Shown here in pieces: positions 9,508-18,299 of a stretch of 32,969 nt of DNA. Position 1 is the first letter of the stretch. Every line of letters begins with the position of its first letter. The notes under the pieces were generated by a model. The model ran no database searches. It had not been told where the DNA came from and worked only from the letters and a program-made list of their open reading frames with translations. A program made the translations under genes and the position numbers. This DNA comes from Synergistaceae bacterium (GTDB lineage Bacteria > Synergistota > Synergistia > Synergistales > Synergistaceae): NCBI GenBank assembly GCA_012513245.1, contig JAAZCN010000229.1, forward strand, positions 1-32,969, written 5' to 3'.

Positions 9508-10755
9508 ATGCTGGGAAAATATGCCCAGGAAATTTCCGAATATCTCAGCGGATTGATGGGCAGAAGCATCATAATTACCGATATTAACGGAATAATTATA
9601 GGTACCCCGGCAAAAGAGAGACTGGGTGAATTTCATCCGCCATCTCTGCCATGCATCAAATATAAAAAAATGAGTTTCGACGATGAAGACGCAGCGCGAA
9701 AATTGGGGGTATGGTACCCCGGATCTACCTTTCCTATTTTCTTTAACGACCAGGTGATCGGAACTGCAGCAATTGCCGGTGAACCTGAAATAGTACTGCA
9801 GTTTTCCACTCTGCTAAAAAACCAGATCGAAAGCATGCTCCGTGAAAAAATATACTCACCCTCACTTCGCTCATCGCAGTGGAAAATTGACGAGCTGGTG
9901 AATGAAATTAGCTCTTTCGATCCAAGAAGGGATGAACTTTCAGATCTTCCTGAAAAGGCAGAAAGACTTGGTATCAAGCTTGATGTCCCAAGAGGAGCTA
10001 TCGCGATCTTCTTCTCAAATTTCAGAGGGCTTGGTCTGGAAAAGAACCCTGTCCGCCTCTCATACAAAAGCAACTCTGATCCTATTTCCGATGAAATAGA
10101 TTATGGCGCAACACATTCAAGAGTAATAGAGATCCTTAGGGAGATCTTCCCCGATCCTCAAAATATTATCGCTTCAGTCTCAAGGGACAGATTCGTTATT
10201 TTTTGGAAATTGGATAATATTGATGAAGAACCACTTTCGGCTGAACTTGACCGAGCAAAAAACCTTTCAACGGAAATATGGGGTAAACTTAAGGACGCGT
10301 CCATAGAGACGATCATCGGGATAGGACATCCCGCACAAAATATTTATGAAATGCCCTTTGCTTACAGTAACGCATGGGAAGTAGTCTCGGTAGCGGAAAA
10401 ATTATCGATGCCACCGGGAGTCTATTCTTTTAATGAAATGCTTCTTAAGCATCTCCTGCTTTCAGTAAGTCCCCATTACTCCTTAAAATATCTTGAAAAA
10501 AAACTCGCCGAAAACAATGGAGAGAGCGACACTGCAGATCTTCTCGAGACATTTTCGACGTATTGTGAATGCTTCTTCAGTAAACAAAATGCAGCGAAAA
10601 AGCTACATCTCCACAGAAACACCCTCGCCTACAGACTTGCTAAAATAGAAGAAAGATTCAACATATCTACAGATAATTTTGAAGAAGTCATTTCGTTTTA
10701 CCTTGTCCTACTGATGAGAAAGCTGGGCGTCTCCGGAGGAAAAAACCGGGAATAA
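9508..10755 (+). CDS. CdaR-type transcriptional regulator (sugar-diacid recognition plus PucR-type HTH)
   Basis: 415 residues. The N-terminal ~135 residues match the putative sugar-diacid recognition domain (SGLMGRSIIITDINGIIIGT, later HPPSLPCIKYKK). A middle GGDEF-like/CdaR region follows. The C-terminus has the PucR/CdaR helix-turn-helix AAKKLHLHRNTLAYRLAKIEERFNI. Family members are activators that sense small acids such as glycerate, glucarate or allantoin. A strong GAGGGGGTG lies 7 bases before the ATG. Its position directly after two permease genes suggests that it controls them or the convergent trio at 10894-15760; neither link is proven. It ends before a 14-bp stem-loop at 10820. Confidence 0.85.
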   Translation: MLGKYAQEISEYLSGLMGRSIIITDINGIIIGTPAKERLGEFHPPSLPCIKYKKMSFDDEDAARKLGVWYPGSTFPIFFNDQVIGTAAIAGEPEIVLQFSTLLKNQIESMLREKIYSPSLRSSQWKIDELVNEISSFDPRRDELSDLPEKAERLGIKLDVPRGAIAIFFSNFRGLGLEKNPVRLSYKSNSDPISDEIDYGATHSRVIEILREIFPDPQNIIASVSRDRFVIFWKLDNIDEEPLSAELDRAKNLSTEIWGKLKDASIETIIGIGHPAQNIYEMPFAYSNAWEVVSVAEKLSMPPGVYSFNEMLLKHLLLSVSPHYSLKYLEKKLAENNGESDTADLLETFSTYCECFFSKQNAAKKLHLHRNTLAYRLAKIEERFNISTDNFEEVISFYLVLLMRKLGVSGGKNRE

Positions 10756-10819
10756 TGATTTATATTTGATCACTGCTGTCCAAGATAGCTCAAAAAACAG
10801 CGAATCAAAATAACACTAC

Positions 10820-10858
10820 AGAGACAGCCTCCGTGTTTTACATTCGGAGGCTGTCTCT
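10820..10858. terminator. 14-bp perfect stem-loop between convergent cdaR-like and dctP-like genes
   Basis: AGAGACAGCCTCCG (10820-10833) pairs perfectly with CGGAGGCTGTCTCT (10845-10858) around an 11-base loop. It lies between two convergent stops and so probably ends both transcripts. Neither side has an immediate T run, so it is not a textbook intrinsic terminator. It could also be an RNA-stabilising hairpin. Confidence 0.55.
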
Positions 10859-10893
10859 ATCCCGGATTTGTAAAAAAGCCGTTGGGAGGCTGT

Positions 10894-11931
10894 TTACTTA
10901 GTTATTTCGTCCGAGATCTTTTGCATTTCTTTCTTGAACTCGTCCATTAATCCCTTGCCCTTGCTCTGGTCAAGCTGATGCCATGTAGCGGCAAAAGCGT
11001 CCATCATGGGTTTCAGTTCTTTCGGTGTGTACATGTGGACCTTTACACCCTTTTTCTTCATAAGATCAAGGTATTTCTGGTCGTTTGCTTTCGCGTTAGT
11101 AATGCTGAGTGCTGCCTGTTTGCTTATAGCGTTTTGAAGTATTTTCTGGTCTCCCGGAGAGAGTTTCTTCCATACACTGTCGCTCACCATCATGCCAAGG
11201 CACTCAGTGTTCTTGTTAAAGTTGTACCAATGTTTTATGACGTCTCCAAAGGTCGTGTAGGCGGCAACGATCGAGTATCCTGTATCACCGTCGCAGACAC
11301 CCGTCTGCATTGACTGGTAAACATCAGCGAACGGTATCGAGATCGTTCGGAAAGAGGCTCCTTCGAGTGCGGTCTTAAAGACATCCATGTTCGGGATACG
11401 GAGAAGAACTCCCTTGTCGACCTTAGGATTCAAAGGTTCCTTCATCGGCTTTACAGTACCCATACCCACCATGCCTTCAAGATACATGCCCAAAAGTTTT
11501 ACTCCCAGGCGGGAATTGAATTCATCCATTTTCTTGAAGAACCAGCCGTTCGGGTCATATACTTTCGCGACCTGCTCATAGCTGCTTGTGTAACCATGAA
11601 CATATATCAGGTCCATCCTGTTGTCGAACTGGCTGGGGAAAGATATACATGCCATCTCGACAGTTCCCCTGATCAGCTCTTCATAAACAAGTGAATAGTC
11701 TCCGAGCTGGTTCGCCGGGTAAACCTTGATCTGGATCCTGTTGTTTGTCTTCTGGGCAACTTCCTTGGATATCTCATTCATAGACTTCGTTGCAAAATGT
11801 TCCGGAGGGTTCTGCCCTGCGAACTTAAGCACTAATGGCGCGGCTGTTGCCGGCTGGACCATACCAAATAGTGAAACTGCACAAAAAACGGAAACTAAAG
11901 AAAATACTACCAAACGTTTTGTAATGGTCAT
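10894..11931 (-). CDS. TRAP transporter substrate-binding protein (DctP family)
   Basis: A periplasmic binding protein of a tripartite ATP-independent (Na+- or H+-driven) importer of organic acids. About 345 residues start with a Sec signal peptide: a basic MTITKRL, a hydrophobic core, and likely cleavage after ATAA at residue 31. The mature part has the DctP hallmarks LKFAGQNPPEH, VYPANQLGDY and IPFADVYQSMQTGVCDG. The arginine expected to bind the substrate carboxylate is likely in LLRIPNMDVF. I chose ATG 11931 over 11946 because GGGAGTG lies between them and serves the former. No DctQ/DctM membrane genes are in the window. It lies 49 bases after the cobalamin-enzyme gene and is probably cotranscribed. 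Confidence 0.9.
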   Translation of the reverse strand: MTITKRLVVFSLVSVFCAVSLFGMVQPATAAPLVLKFAGQNPPEHFATKSMNEISKEVAQKTNNRIQIKVYPANQLGDYSLVYEELIRGTVEMACISFPSQFDNRMDLIYVHGYTSSYEQVAKVYDPNGWFFKKMDEFNSRLGVKLLGMYLEGMVGMGTVKPMKEPLNPKVDKGVLLRIPNMDVFKTALEGASFRTISIPFADVYQSMQTGVCDGDTGYSIVAAYTTFGDVIKHWYNFNKNTECLGMMVSDSVWKKLSPGDQKILQNAISKQAALSITNAKANDQKYLDLMKKKGVKVHMYTPKELKPMMDAFAATWHQLDQSKGKGLMDEFKKEMQKISDEITK

Positions 11932-11980
11932 TCCAATCACTCCCAATTTCTCTGATTTTATCTCTTTTCAAAAAACCTTA

Positions 11981-13753
11981 TTATTTCCGGGAGGCCAGAA
12001 GGGAAGCCGCACACTCGGGCAAAAGCCTGAGATCAGTAACTGTACCTATACCCAACCTCTCAAGATCGGATGAAACCTCAACAGGAACAGTACCTTCTTC
12101 CGTATTCTGGTTTAAAACTCCTCCCATACATATAGGGAGAGAGACATTTTGCTCTTCCATCTCATCCAGCACATTCCTTGCATACTCTAGCGCCATGCCG
12201 TTGTGAGTACTGATAAAAATAATTTCCGCCTCGGACGTGACGCCGGCAAGAACGACCTCGTCCGGATTTCTTTCCGCGCCAATGTTGAAGACCACGCATC
12301 CTGCCTCCTGCAGCAGTTTATCGATCAGCAAAAGGCCGTGTTCGTGTACATCTGTCGATGCAAGAAGCACCCTGCGTCCAGAGAGCTTCTCCTTAACTTC
12401 GTTGCTTCTAAAATATGGAGTCCATATGTCTGCCTGCTCAAGAGTCTTTGTAAAAATATCATTTGGTATGGCAAATGATTCTCCGGCAGGAGCAGTACCA
12501 TTTTTTGCAGATGGATTTAGCGCATCTTCAAAAGCTCTCGGCCCAAGGGACTTGAGCACATAAAGCATTTCGACCGCGTCTTTTGTATCAACGCCGCATT
12601 CTTCAAAATAAGATAGAACGTCGTTGAAGATCCTTCTGCCTTTCTTGCATATTGATGCTGCAAATTTCTTTGGTTCGCTGAAATCAAAGTGCGGGTGCAT
12701 TCTTATTGCGATTTTTTCGATCTCTCTGCCCCAGAGCTGAACATCGCATATCTCTTCAAGCGAAGGGGCTCTAACGGCTTCAGTGAAAGGTACGGGCAAA
12801 ACGGCGTGCCCTGTAGGGCATTCGATCTGAGTCACGATGTCCCAAAGAAGATACTCTGCAGTTAAGGCACGGTTTTTTTCAGGGTCGCTGTGTGACGATA
12901 TGGTATCTCCGTAAAACATAGATCCGATACAATCATGATCATGTATCTCATCCAGGGCAAAGATCCACCCCGAACGCTTGATGGGATCAGAGACAAGACC
13001 TCCTACGCAGTGAGCAAGTTTTGCCCCAAGCAGGTCTTCGACAATGTACTTTTCAAGGTAGGCCCATGCTGCACTTGTGCTGCAGTCAAGAAAGAGTGCC
13101 CCAAAACCGTCATCAAGGTACGAATGCATAAGTGCCCCTTTGTCGCGAAGGAAACCCATTATGCCTATGGCTTTAACTGTCTCGATCGTAGTCAGATCTT
13201 TGCGCTTCCACATAGGAGCCTCATGGGCAAAAAATTGAGATAAGTTTCCTATGGTGGTCACGCCCGCCTGCAGCGCTAAGACTGTGTTCTCTGTAGAGGC
13301 AGGAAAACCTATTATGAAATCTCCCATATGTGGCTGAATAGGGGCAGCCTGCCCTACCTGCATCCAGTCTTCCTTGGTTTCAAGATACGGACCGCTTTCC
13401 TGGGGAGCAGATTTTCTCAGATCTTTGGGAAGGGACATCCTTCTGTCAAGACAGATCCCGGCCCTGTCAATAATAAAACCGTTGCTTTCAGCAAAATCAT
13501 AGGCAGCTTTGAGACTGTAAGCTGTCTCCTGCCAAGTATTCATGCCTATGTGCGCATGAAACATGATATGTCCGTCTTTAATGCTTCTCCGTTTATATTC
13601 AAGCTCAGAAGAGACTTCATATTTTTCCATGAACATAGAGCGGCCGATCTTAATTGAGGAGGCGATCTCTTTTGATTCACAAAGGACTGCCTTCATTTTA
13701 GGAAGTTTGGCCGAATACAGCAGCTCTTTTATCTTTTCTCTCTGCTCAGTCAT
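11981..13753 (-). CDS. Fused TIM-barrel/cobalamin-binding protein, putative B12-dependent mutase of unknown substrate
   Basis: 590 residues. Residues ~458-590 form a B12-binding Rossmann domain with the base-off/His-on motif DVHEHG (D468, H470), then ISTHNGMAL and the GG of ICMGGVLNQ. This is the pattern used by glutamate mutase and the aminomutases. The N-terminal ~440 residues are a TIM-barrel-like region with GFPASTENTVLALQAGVTTIGN, HSYLDDGFGALF, LAHCVGGLVSD and HDHDCIGSMFYGDT. It recalls glutamate mutase E but is not close enough to assign a substrate. ATG 13753 is preferred over 13768 because GGAG lies 9 bases before it. Upstream is a HyuA-like ATPase gene and downstream a TRAP binding protein gene. 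I infer a carbon-skeleton mutase or a corrinoid sensor of an acid pathway. Confidence 0.7.
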   Translation of the reverse strand: MTEQREKIKELLYSAKLPKMKAVLCESKEIASSIKIGRSMFMEKYEVSSELEYKRRSIKDGHIMFHAHIGMNTWQETAYSLKAAYDFAESNGFIIDRAGICLDRRMSLPKDLRKSAPQESGPYLETKEDWMQVGQAAPIQPHMGDFIIGFPASTENTVLALQAGVTTIGNLSQFFAHEAPMWKRKDLTTIETVKAIGIMGFLRDKGALMHSYLDDGFGALFLDCSTSAAWAYLEKYIVEDLLGAKLAHCVGGLVSDPIKRSGWIFALDEIHDHDCIGSMFYGDTISSHSDPEKNRALTAEYLLWDIVTQIECPTGHAVLPVPFTEAVRAPSLEEICDVQLWGREIEKIAIRMHPHFDFSEPKKFAASICKKGRRIFNDVLSYFEECGVDTKDAVEMLYVLKSLGPRAFEDALNPSAKNGTAPAGESFAIPNDIFTKTLEQADIWTPYFRSNEVKEKLSGRRVLLASTDVHEHGLLLIDKLLQEAGCVVFNIGAERNPDEVVLAGVTSEAEIIFISTHNGMALEYARNVLDEMEEQNVSLPICMGGVLNQNTEEGTVPVEVSSDLERLGIGTVTDLRLLPECAASLLASRK

Positions 13754-13904
13754 AATAATTATCTCCATCCATTTTGCTTAAATAAACTTCTTTATAAATC
13801 TTATTAATGCTATATATTTTTATATCTTAATAAACTTTAGCTCAAAGATTAAATATCGTCATTGTGGTCTCTACATGAAAGATCGACCTGAGTAAGCTAT
13901 TTTT

Positions 13905-13921
13905 TTGTGCATTAAGCACAA
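13905..13921. promoter_or_regulatory. Palindrome in the leader of the cobalamin-protein gene
   Basis: TTGTGC (13905-13910) and GCACAA (13916-13921) form a perfect 6-bp inverted repeat with a 5-base spacer, about 150 bases upstream of the ATG at 13753. The adjoining T run lies on the wrong side for a terminator in either direction, so an operator is more likely. The surrounding 195-bp gap is very AT-rich with several -10-like boxes on the minus strand. Confidence 0.35.
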
Positions 13922-13963
13922 GTATAATCATGTCTATTAAAAAGATAGAGTGGAAAAATCAAA

Positions 13964-15760
13964 CTATTGTGTGATATCCTGAACCGCACGGAGTTCCATC
14001 GACACGGAGAGCAGGGAAGCTATGTTTTCCGTTTGCCCGACATAGTTAAAGTTCTTTTCAGTTATGACCCTGGTTTCAGGAAATCCCATTTTTCTTGCCA
14101 GTTTAGCAAGATACCTCTTTCCGGATTCCTCTGCCTCGACCAGCAATTCCTGAAAATTATCAGAGGATATGGTGGCCTCCGGAAGGAATGCCGTGAAATT
14201 CTCTTCGCTGAAACTGTGCATAATGAATACTCTACAGCTTAGTTCTATAGAACTCACAGCAGCCCCTACAGCTCCTGCTATATCAAAATTTTCAGGTACA
14301 ATGATTTCGGGTTCTTTATTTTCCTCTAATTCAGCAAATACCTTTGCAGGTGTTCCAACGTATATCCTTGGCATCGTTCCGCACCTTGATTCGTACTCTT
14401 TTATTGAACACCCGAGCACAGAATTTGTCTTAGCAGATATTTGTTTGGCAAGATCGAAACCGGACATCTTGTATCTTTTCCCCATCAAACAGGAGGCAGC
14501 TTTAGATATCCCCGTGTTTCCTACCTCTGATAATCCCATCGTGTTGAATGCATCCGTTGGGGTGTATGAAAATTCTTCTGTAAACCATTTCCCCGGACCG
14601 GACCGACAGAGGTCTTCCGTCCTGCAGGGCAATGGTTTTACATGCTCAGGCGTAGCTGTGATACTGCCTGATGAGTGCTTCAGGTTAAGATCTTCTACAG
14701 AAAGACCGATTTCCTCAGAAGTTATACAGAGCGGAACAGACCTTTCCGGTCCTACCCTGATCTCTTCTGCTTCAGAAATTTCTATCCTGCTGTCTCCTCC
14801 GAGCGCTATACTCATAATGTCGAGGGAGGGGATCATTGTTCTGTAAGATCCTATCCTTGCTCCCTCTTCACTGAATACCGCCCTTCCCTTTTCTATTCTC
14901 CCAATGTCTGTGGAGGTGCCTCCTATATCAGCAACTATAAAACTGCTCTGATCGCAGTTTCCTGCAATATAATATGCTCCTTTGAGACTGGCTGCCGGAC
15001 CGGAGTAGATCATTTCTATGGGGAACCTCCTGCACCACTCTGAAGGCACCAAGGTGCTGTCGCTTCTTAAAAACATTACAGGACAGGTTATTTTATACTT
15101 TTTTACGACGAAACTTATGTCATCGAGCAGCCTGTTCGCCAAAGGCACAAGGGACGTATTGAGATAAGCTGTTACTGTTCTTTTGACCGAATTAAGTTTT
15201 GAATATGAGAGTTCATGGCTGCAGGTCACATGACCTGAACCATTTGAAAGCAGTATTCTTTTTGCAGCTGTTTCGTGTTCGGGATTCCTGGGAGAGTAAA
15301 AGGAGGAGACCGTAAAAAGCTCACCTTCCCTGCCCTTTGCAAATTTTTCAACAGCTTCACGGTCAAAAGATTCCCTTTCTTTGCCCCACCCTGTGTGTCC
15401 ACCGCTTACTTTCAATAATGACAAGGGCCTGATCGTCATTTCAATATCCGATACTATATGCGGATATCTATCAAAACCGATCAGAATAAGGTTCGAATTT
15501 TCACCGCTGCCTTCGAGCAGCGCATTTGTAGAGACCGTGGTCGAAATGTTTAAAGAAGCCACCTCGCTGCTGTTATTACCACAGCTGCCGAGAAGAGCTT
15601 TGAGAGAGTTCTCTATCGCTTTGGCATAGGAGGAGTGCACCGTGGGTATTTTAACTGAAGCCGCTATCTTTTTTTTGACAGAGTCATATAAGACACCATC
15701 CGTGTTAGTTCCTCCGACATCTATTCCAATGTTGTATCTCGGGGCGCCCTTATCACTCAT
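13964..15760 (-). CDS. Hydantoinase/oxoprolinase A-like (HyuA) ASKHA-fold ATPase
   Basis: 598 residues. It has the actin/hsp70-type phosphate 1 loop IGIDVGGTNTDGV at residues 11-23 and the phosphate 2 loop VADIGGTSTDIG near 275, followed by an alanine/glycine-rich GAVGAA near 510. Family members use ATP to open cyclic amides such as hydantoins or 5-oxoproline. Related ASKHA proteins reactivate corrinoid enzymes. No HyuB partner is adjacent, and the next gene binds cobalamin, so a reactivase role for that protein is a reasonable alternative to hydrolysis. The ATG follows AGGGAGG by about 7 bases. It is the first gene of a three-gene minus-strand set with a good promoter at 15828-15855. Confidence 0.8.
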   Translation of the reverse strand: MSDKGAPRYNIGIDVGGTNTDGVLYDSVKKKIAASVKIPTVHSSYAKAIENSLKALLGSCGNNSSEVASLNISTTVSTNALLEGSGENSNLILIGFDRYPHIVSDIEMTIRPLSLLKVSGGHTGWGKERESFDREAVEKFAKGREGELFTVSSFYSPRNPEHETAAKRILLSNGSGHVTCSHELSYSKLNSVKRTVTAYLNTSLVPLANRLLDDISFVVKKYKITCPVMFLRSDSTLVPSEWCRRFPIEMIYSGPAASLKGAYYIAGNCDQSSFIVADIGGTSTDIGRIEKGRAVFSEEGARIGSYRTMIPSLDIMSIALGGDSRIEISEAEEIRVGPERSVPLCITSEEIGLSVEDLNLKHSSGSITATPEHVKPLPCRTEDLCRSGPGKWFTEEFSYTPTDAFNTMGLSEVGNTGISKAASCLMGKRYKMSGFDLAKQISAKTNSVLGCSIKEYESRCGTMPRIYVGTPAKVFAELEENKEPEIIVPENFDIAGAVGAAVSSIELSCRVFIMHSFSEENFTAFLPEATISSDNFQELLVEAEESGKRYLAKLARKMGFPETRVITEKNFNYVGQTENIASLLSVSMELRAVQDITQ

Positions 15761-15827
15761 ATTTTGCCTCCCTGATCATAAAAAGAGAGCTCTTTTTGAA
15801 ATTTGTTGTTTAATATGGCAAATCAAC

Positions 15828-15855
15828 ATTATAATATTCTTGTTAAAACTGTAAT
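15828..15855 (-). promoter_or_regulatory. Promoter of the hyuA/cobalamin/dctP unit
   Basis: Read on the minus strand, ATTACA (15855-15850), a 16-base spacer and TATAAT (15833-15828) precede the HyuA-like ATG at 15760 by about 67 bases. The -10 is perfect and the -35 matches four of six consensus bases. Confidence 0.5.
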
Positions 15856-15961
15856 CGGAGCGTTCTCTTCTTATCCTATATAATGTAAAGTAAGATGTCA
15901 TCATTGCGTCAGCACAAACAAGGCCCTAATGAAAACATCAATGTTGTGCAAGATGCATATC

Positions 15962-15994
15962 CTGTTTAAGAGGATGCGTATTTATCTTAAACAG
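15962..15994 (+). promoter_or_regulatory. 10-bp perfect inverted repeat just upstream of the patatin gene
   Basis: CTGTTTAAGA (15962-15971) and TCTTAAACAG (15985-15994) form a perfect inverted repeat with a 13-base loop. It ends 17 bases before the ATG and a few bases before the GGGAGAGG ribosome binding site. It could be an operator or a leader hairpin that tunes translation. Confidence 0.5.
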
Positions 15995-16011
15995 AGATGG
16001 GAGAGGATACA

Positions 16012-18198
16012 ATGCGGAAACACCTCAAATTGCCTGCTTTCATATTATCCCTATTTTTTATCGTTTATCCCATGGCCGCTGTTTCTCTGGCTTCACCATC
16101 CGAGGCCATGCAGGAAGCACAAAGACACCATGAAGAGTGGGGGTTTCCTCATAAGGAGGGAATAATCCTGGTGCTCTCCGGAGGCGGGACCAAGGGACTG
16201 GCACACATTGGAGTGCTTGAGGTCCTTGAACGTGAGAACATCCCTATAGCTGCCATTGTTGGCACCAGCATGGGTGCGGTCATAGGCGGTCTTTACGCGT
16301 CAGGATATAATGCCGGGGAAATGAGAGAGATAATTTCTGAGCTTGATCTAATGGAAATAATCTCCAATAGATCGTTTGCAGAAGTTACAGATGTTAACTA
16401 CAATAAACCTCCTTCCAGCGGTTCATCCATCTTCAACGTCTACGTAGATGGCAAAAATAAACTCAGAGGCAACAGGGGCATGCTCCGCGCAAAAGGGCTC
16501 TATTCTTTTCTGAATGAGATGACAACAAGGGTCACAGTAACTGACTTCAACCTGCTGCCTATACCGTTTGCGGCGATGGCAACAGACCTTGAAACAGGTG
16601 AGACTGTCGTCCTCAGGGATGGAAACCTTGCATCTGCACTGCGCGCTTCGGTTTCTATTCCCGGAATATTCGAACCATGGGAGATGAACGGAAGACTTCT
16701 TGTCGACGGCGGGCTGAGGGCAAACCTTCCTGTGTTCGAGGCGAAGAAGCTCTTTCCCGGCCATCCTATCGTAGCGATCAACCTTTCACCTGAAAAAATT
16801 ACAAAAAAAAGAGAGGAGCTGCGTTCATTACTTGAAGTGATGGCTCAGACAATTGAGATACTAATGATACACCAGGTCAGAGCAAACGCAGCGGCCGCAG
16901 ACCTGGTGATAGCTCCCCGGGTAAAGGATTTCGGTGTGCTGCAGTCGGACGGCTACGATGAAATAATCGCACGAGGGGTCGCAGCTGCCGAGCGTGTGGT
17001 CGAGCAGCTTCAAAATATCTCATGCGATCCGGATAAAACGTTCTGTGAGTTCAGGCACATAGACCCGCCCTCCACAGTAAGGCCGACTGTAACCGAAATA
17101 AGATTTGAAGGTATCCCAAAGAGGATGGCCGGCATCCTTCACGAAAAATATGACAAATGGATAGGCGAGCTTCTTGACATGCAAAAGGTAGCAGATGCAG
17201 TCAAACTTCTTTCAACAGGAGATGATTTCGTTTCGGTCGAGGGGCGTGCCCAGACCCTTACAGAAAATACTGTTGCTATAATTTTTTCTATAGAACGGCC
17301 GTCCAAATATGAATTCGGAGTCAGCGGATATGCGAGCAATATATACCCAGATAACTGGCTCTCGCTGAGCGCCCAAATGCGTGACATCTTCTTCGAGGGA
17401 GACGTCGGGGCAGCCGAATACAGGTTCGGATCAAAATGGGGAGCAATGCTCAGGTACTTCACTCCTAAGACAGAACATGATACACAGTTTGGGCTGGTGA
17501 TCTCAGGTCGTGAAGAGGGCTTTGAACCGGCAAATGCAGCCGCCTTTGATCTTGAACGTTACACCGCAAGGATCGCATGGTACAGGGATATCAACAGGAA
17601 AGCCAGGATCGGACTGGGCTACGCGTTCGAAAGGATCAAATATCTTGATGACATCTCTATTGACGGGCCTTATATAAGCTTCACATTTAACAACCTGGAC
17701 GACCCAGTGCTTCCTACTAAAGGATTCTCCGTAAATTCGGACATATGGTTCCTAAACGGAGAGACAACCATTACGCACACGCGCTTCCATACTTATCTTC
17801 CGGTCTGGCCGACATGGAACGTTGTACTTTCAGGAGGACTTAAGACAGGAGATGTGGACGACCCTGCATACGCGGCCACATTGGGAACAAACGAAGAGCT
17901 CTTCAGCCTCGCGGCGCATCCACTGCTGGGAGACCAGGCATACTGGCTGCACCTTGGGGCAGCAAAAACGATCACAAGGTCATGGTGGGGCGGAATAAAC
18001 CTCGAGGTGTTCGGAAACTTTGGACAGGTAATGAAGGGATGGAGCAACGATGAAAGCTGGTGGGAGGCGGGCATTGCATTATCGGCCCCTACAACAAACT
18101 TCAGCTCAAGAATAATGATAATTTATGACCAGGGTGGAGAGCTCACATTCGGCTACTCAATAGGTATACCTATGTGGTGGAACGGCCCTCTCCCTTAG
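16012..18198 (+). CDS. Patatin-like phospholipase with POTRA and outer-membrane barrel (type Vd secretion-like)
   Basis: 728 residues with a signal peptide (MRKHLKLPAFILSLFF..., cleavage near residue 28). Residues ~50-340 are a patatin domain with the oxyanion loop SGGGTKGLAHIG, the nucleophile elbow GTSMG (S86) and the dyad aspartate in VDGGLRAN (D232). A short POTRA-like region (~350-425) and a C-terminal ~300-residue beta-barrel related to BamA/Omp85 follow, as in PlpD-type autotransporters. The protein would sit in the outer membrane and display or release a lipase. Its presence argues for a diderm cell. ATG 16012 is chosen because GGGAGAGG lies 5 bases before it; the ATG at 15997 overlaps that site. 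It stands alone between divergent and convergent neighbours. Confidence 0.92.
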   Translation: MRKHLKLPAFILSLFFIVYPMAAVSLASPSEAMQEAQRHHEEWGFPHKEGIILVLSGGGTKGLAHIGVLEVLERENIPIAAIVGTSMGAVIGGLYASGYNAGEMREIISELDLMEIISNRSFAEVTDVNYNKPPSSGSSIFNVYVDGKNKLRGNRGMLRAKGLYSFLNEMTTRVTVTDFNLLPIPFAAMATDLETGETVVLRDGNLASALRASVSIPGIFEPWEMNGRLLVDGGLRANLPVFEAKKLFPGHPIVAINLSPEKITKKREELRSLLEVMAQTIEILMIHQVRANAAAADLVIAPRVKDFGVLQSDGYDEIIARGVAAAERVVEQLQNISCDPDKTFCEFRHIDPPSTVRPTVTEIRFEGIPKRMAGILHEKYDKWIGELLDMQKVADAVKLLSTGDDFVSVEGRAQTLTENTVAIIFSIERPSKYEFGVSGYASNIYPDNWLSLSAQMRDIFFEGDVGAAEYRFGSKWGAMLRYFTPKTEHDTQFGLVISGREEGFEPANAAAFDLERYTARIAWYRDINRKARIGLGYAFERIKYLDDISIDGPYISFTFNNLDDPVLPTKGFSVNSDIWFLNGETTITHTRFHTYLPVWPTWNVVLSGGLKTGDVDDPAYAATLGTNEELFSLAAHPLLGDQAYWLHLGAAKTITRSWWGGINLEVFGNFGQVMKGWSNDESWWEAGIALSAPTTNFSSRIMIIYDQGGELTFGYSIGIPMWWNGPLP

Positions 18199-18230
18199 AA
18201 TAAGGTGGGGGCAGGCGGGGGAGTCGATAG

Positions 18231-18299
18231 CATAAGATATTGCTGAGCAGTGGCTGAGCAATAGCTGGGCGGTGGCTGAGCGGTTGTAAAAGCAGGCGG
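18231..18299 (+). repeat. Dispersed intergenic repeat, copy A: four 11-bp tandem units
   Basis: After ATAAGATATT come four uninterrupted 11-base units with consensus GCTGAGCRGTG, starting at 18242, 18253, 18264 and 18275. TTGTAAAAGC follows and leads into the GGCGG of the next hairpin. A second copy with only two units lies at 29449-29490. The unit-count difference and identical flanks mark one repeat family. Confidence 0.75.

Noticed and set aside
13901..13921. Intrinsic terminator from T run plus GCACAA hairpin
   Set aside because: The T run precedes the hairpin on the plus strand and becomes an A run after it on the minus strand, so neither direction fits.
14169..14846. 225-codon plus-strand frame opposite the HyuA-like gene
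   Set aside because: Fully antisense to a gene with clear ATPase motifs; low-complexity serine-rich translation and no start signals.
18242..18285. CRISPR-like array
   Set aside because: Units are 11 bases and contiguous without spacers, and no cas gene is present.
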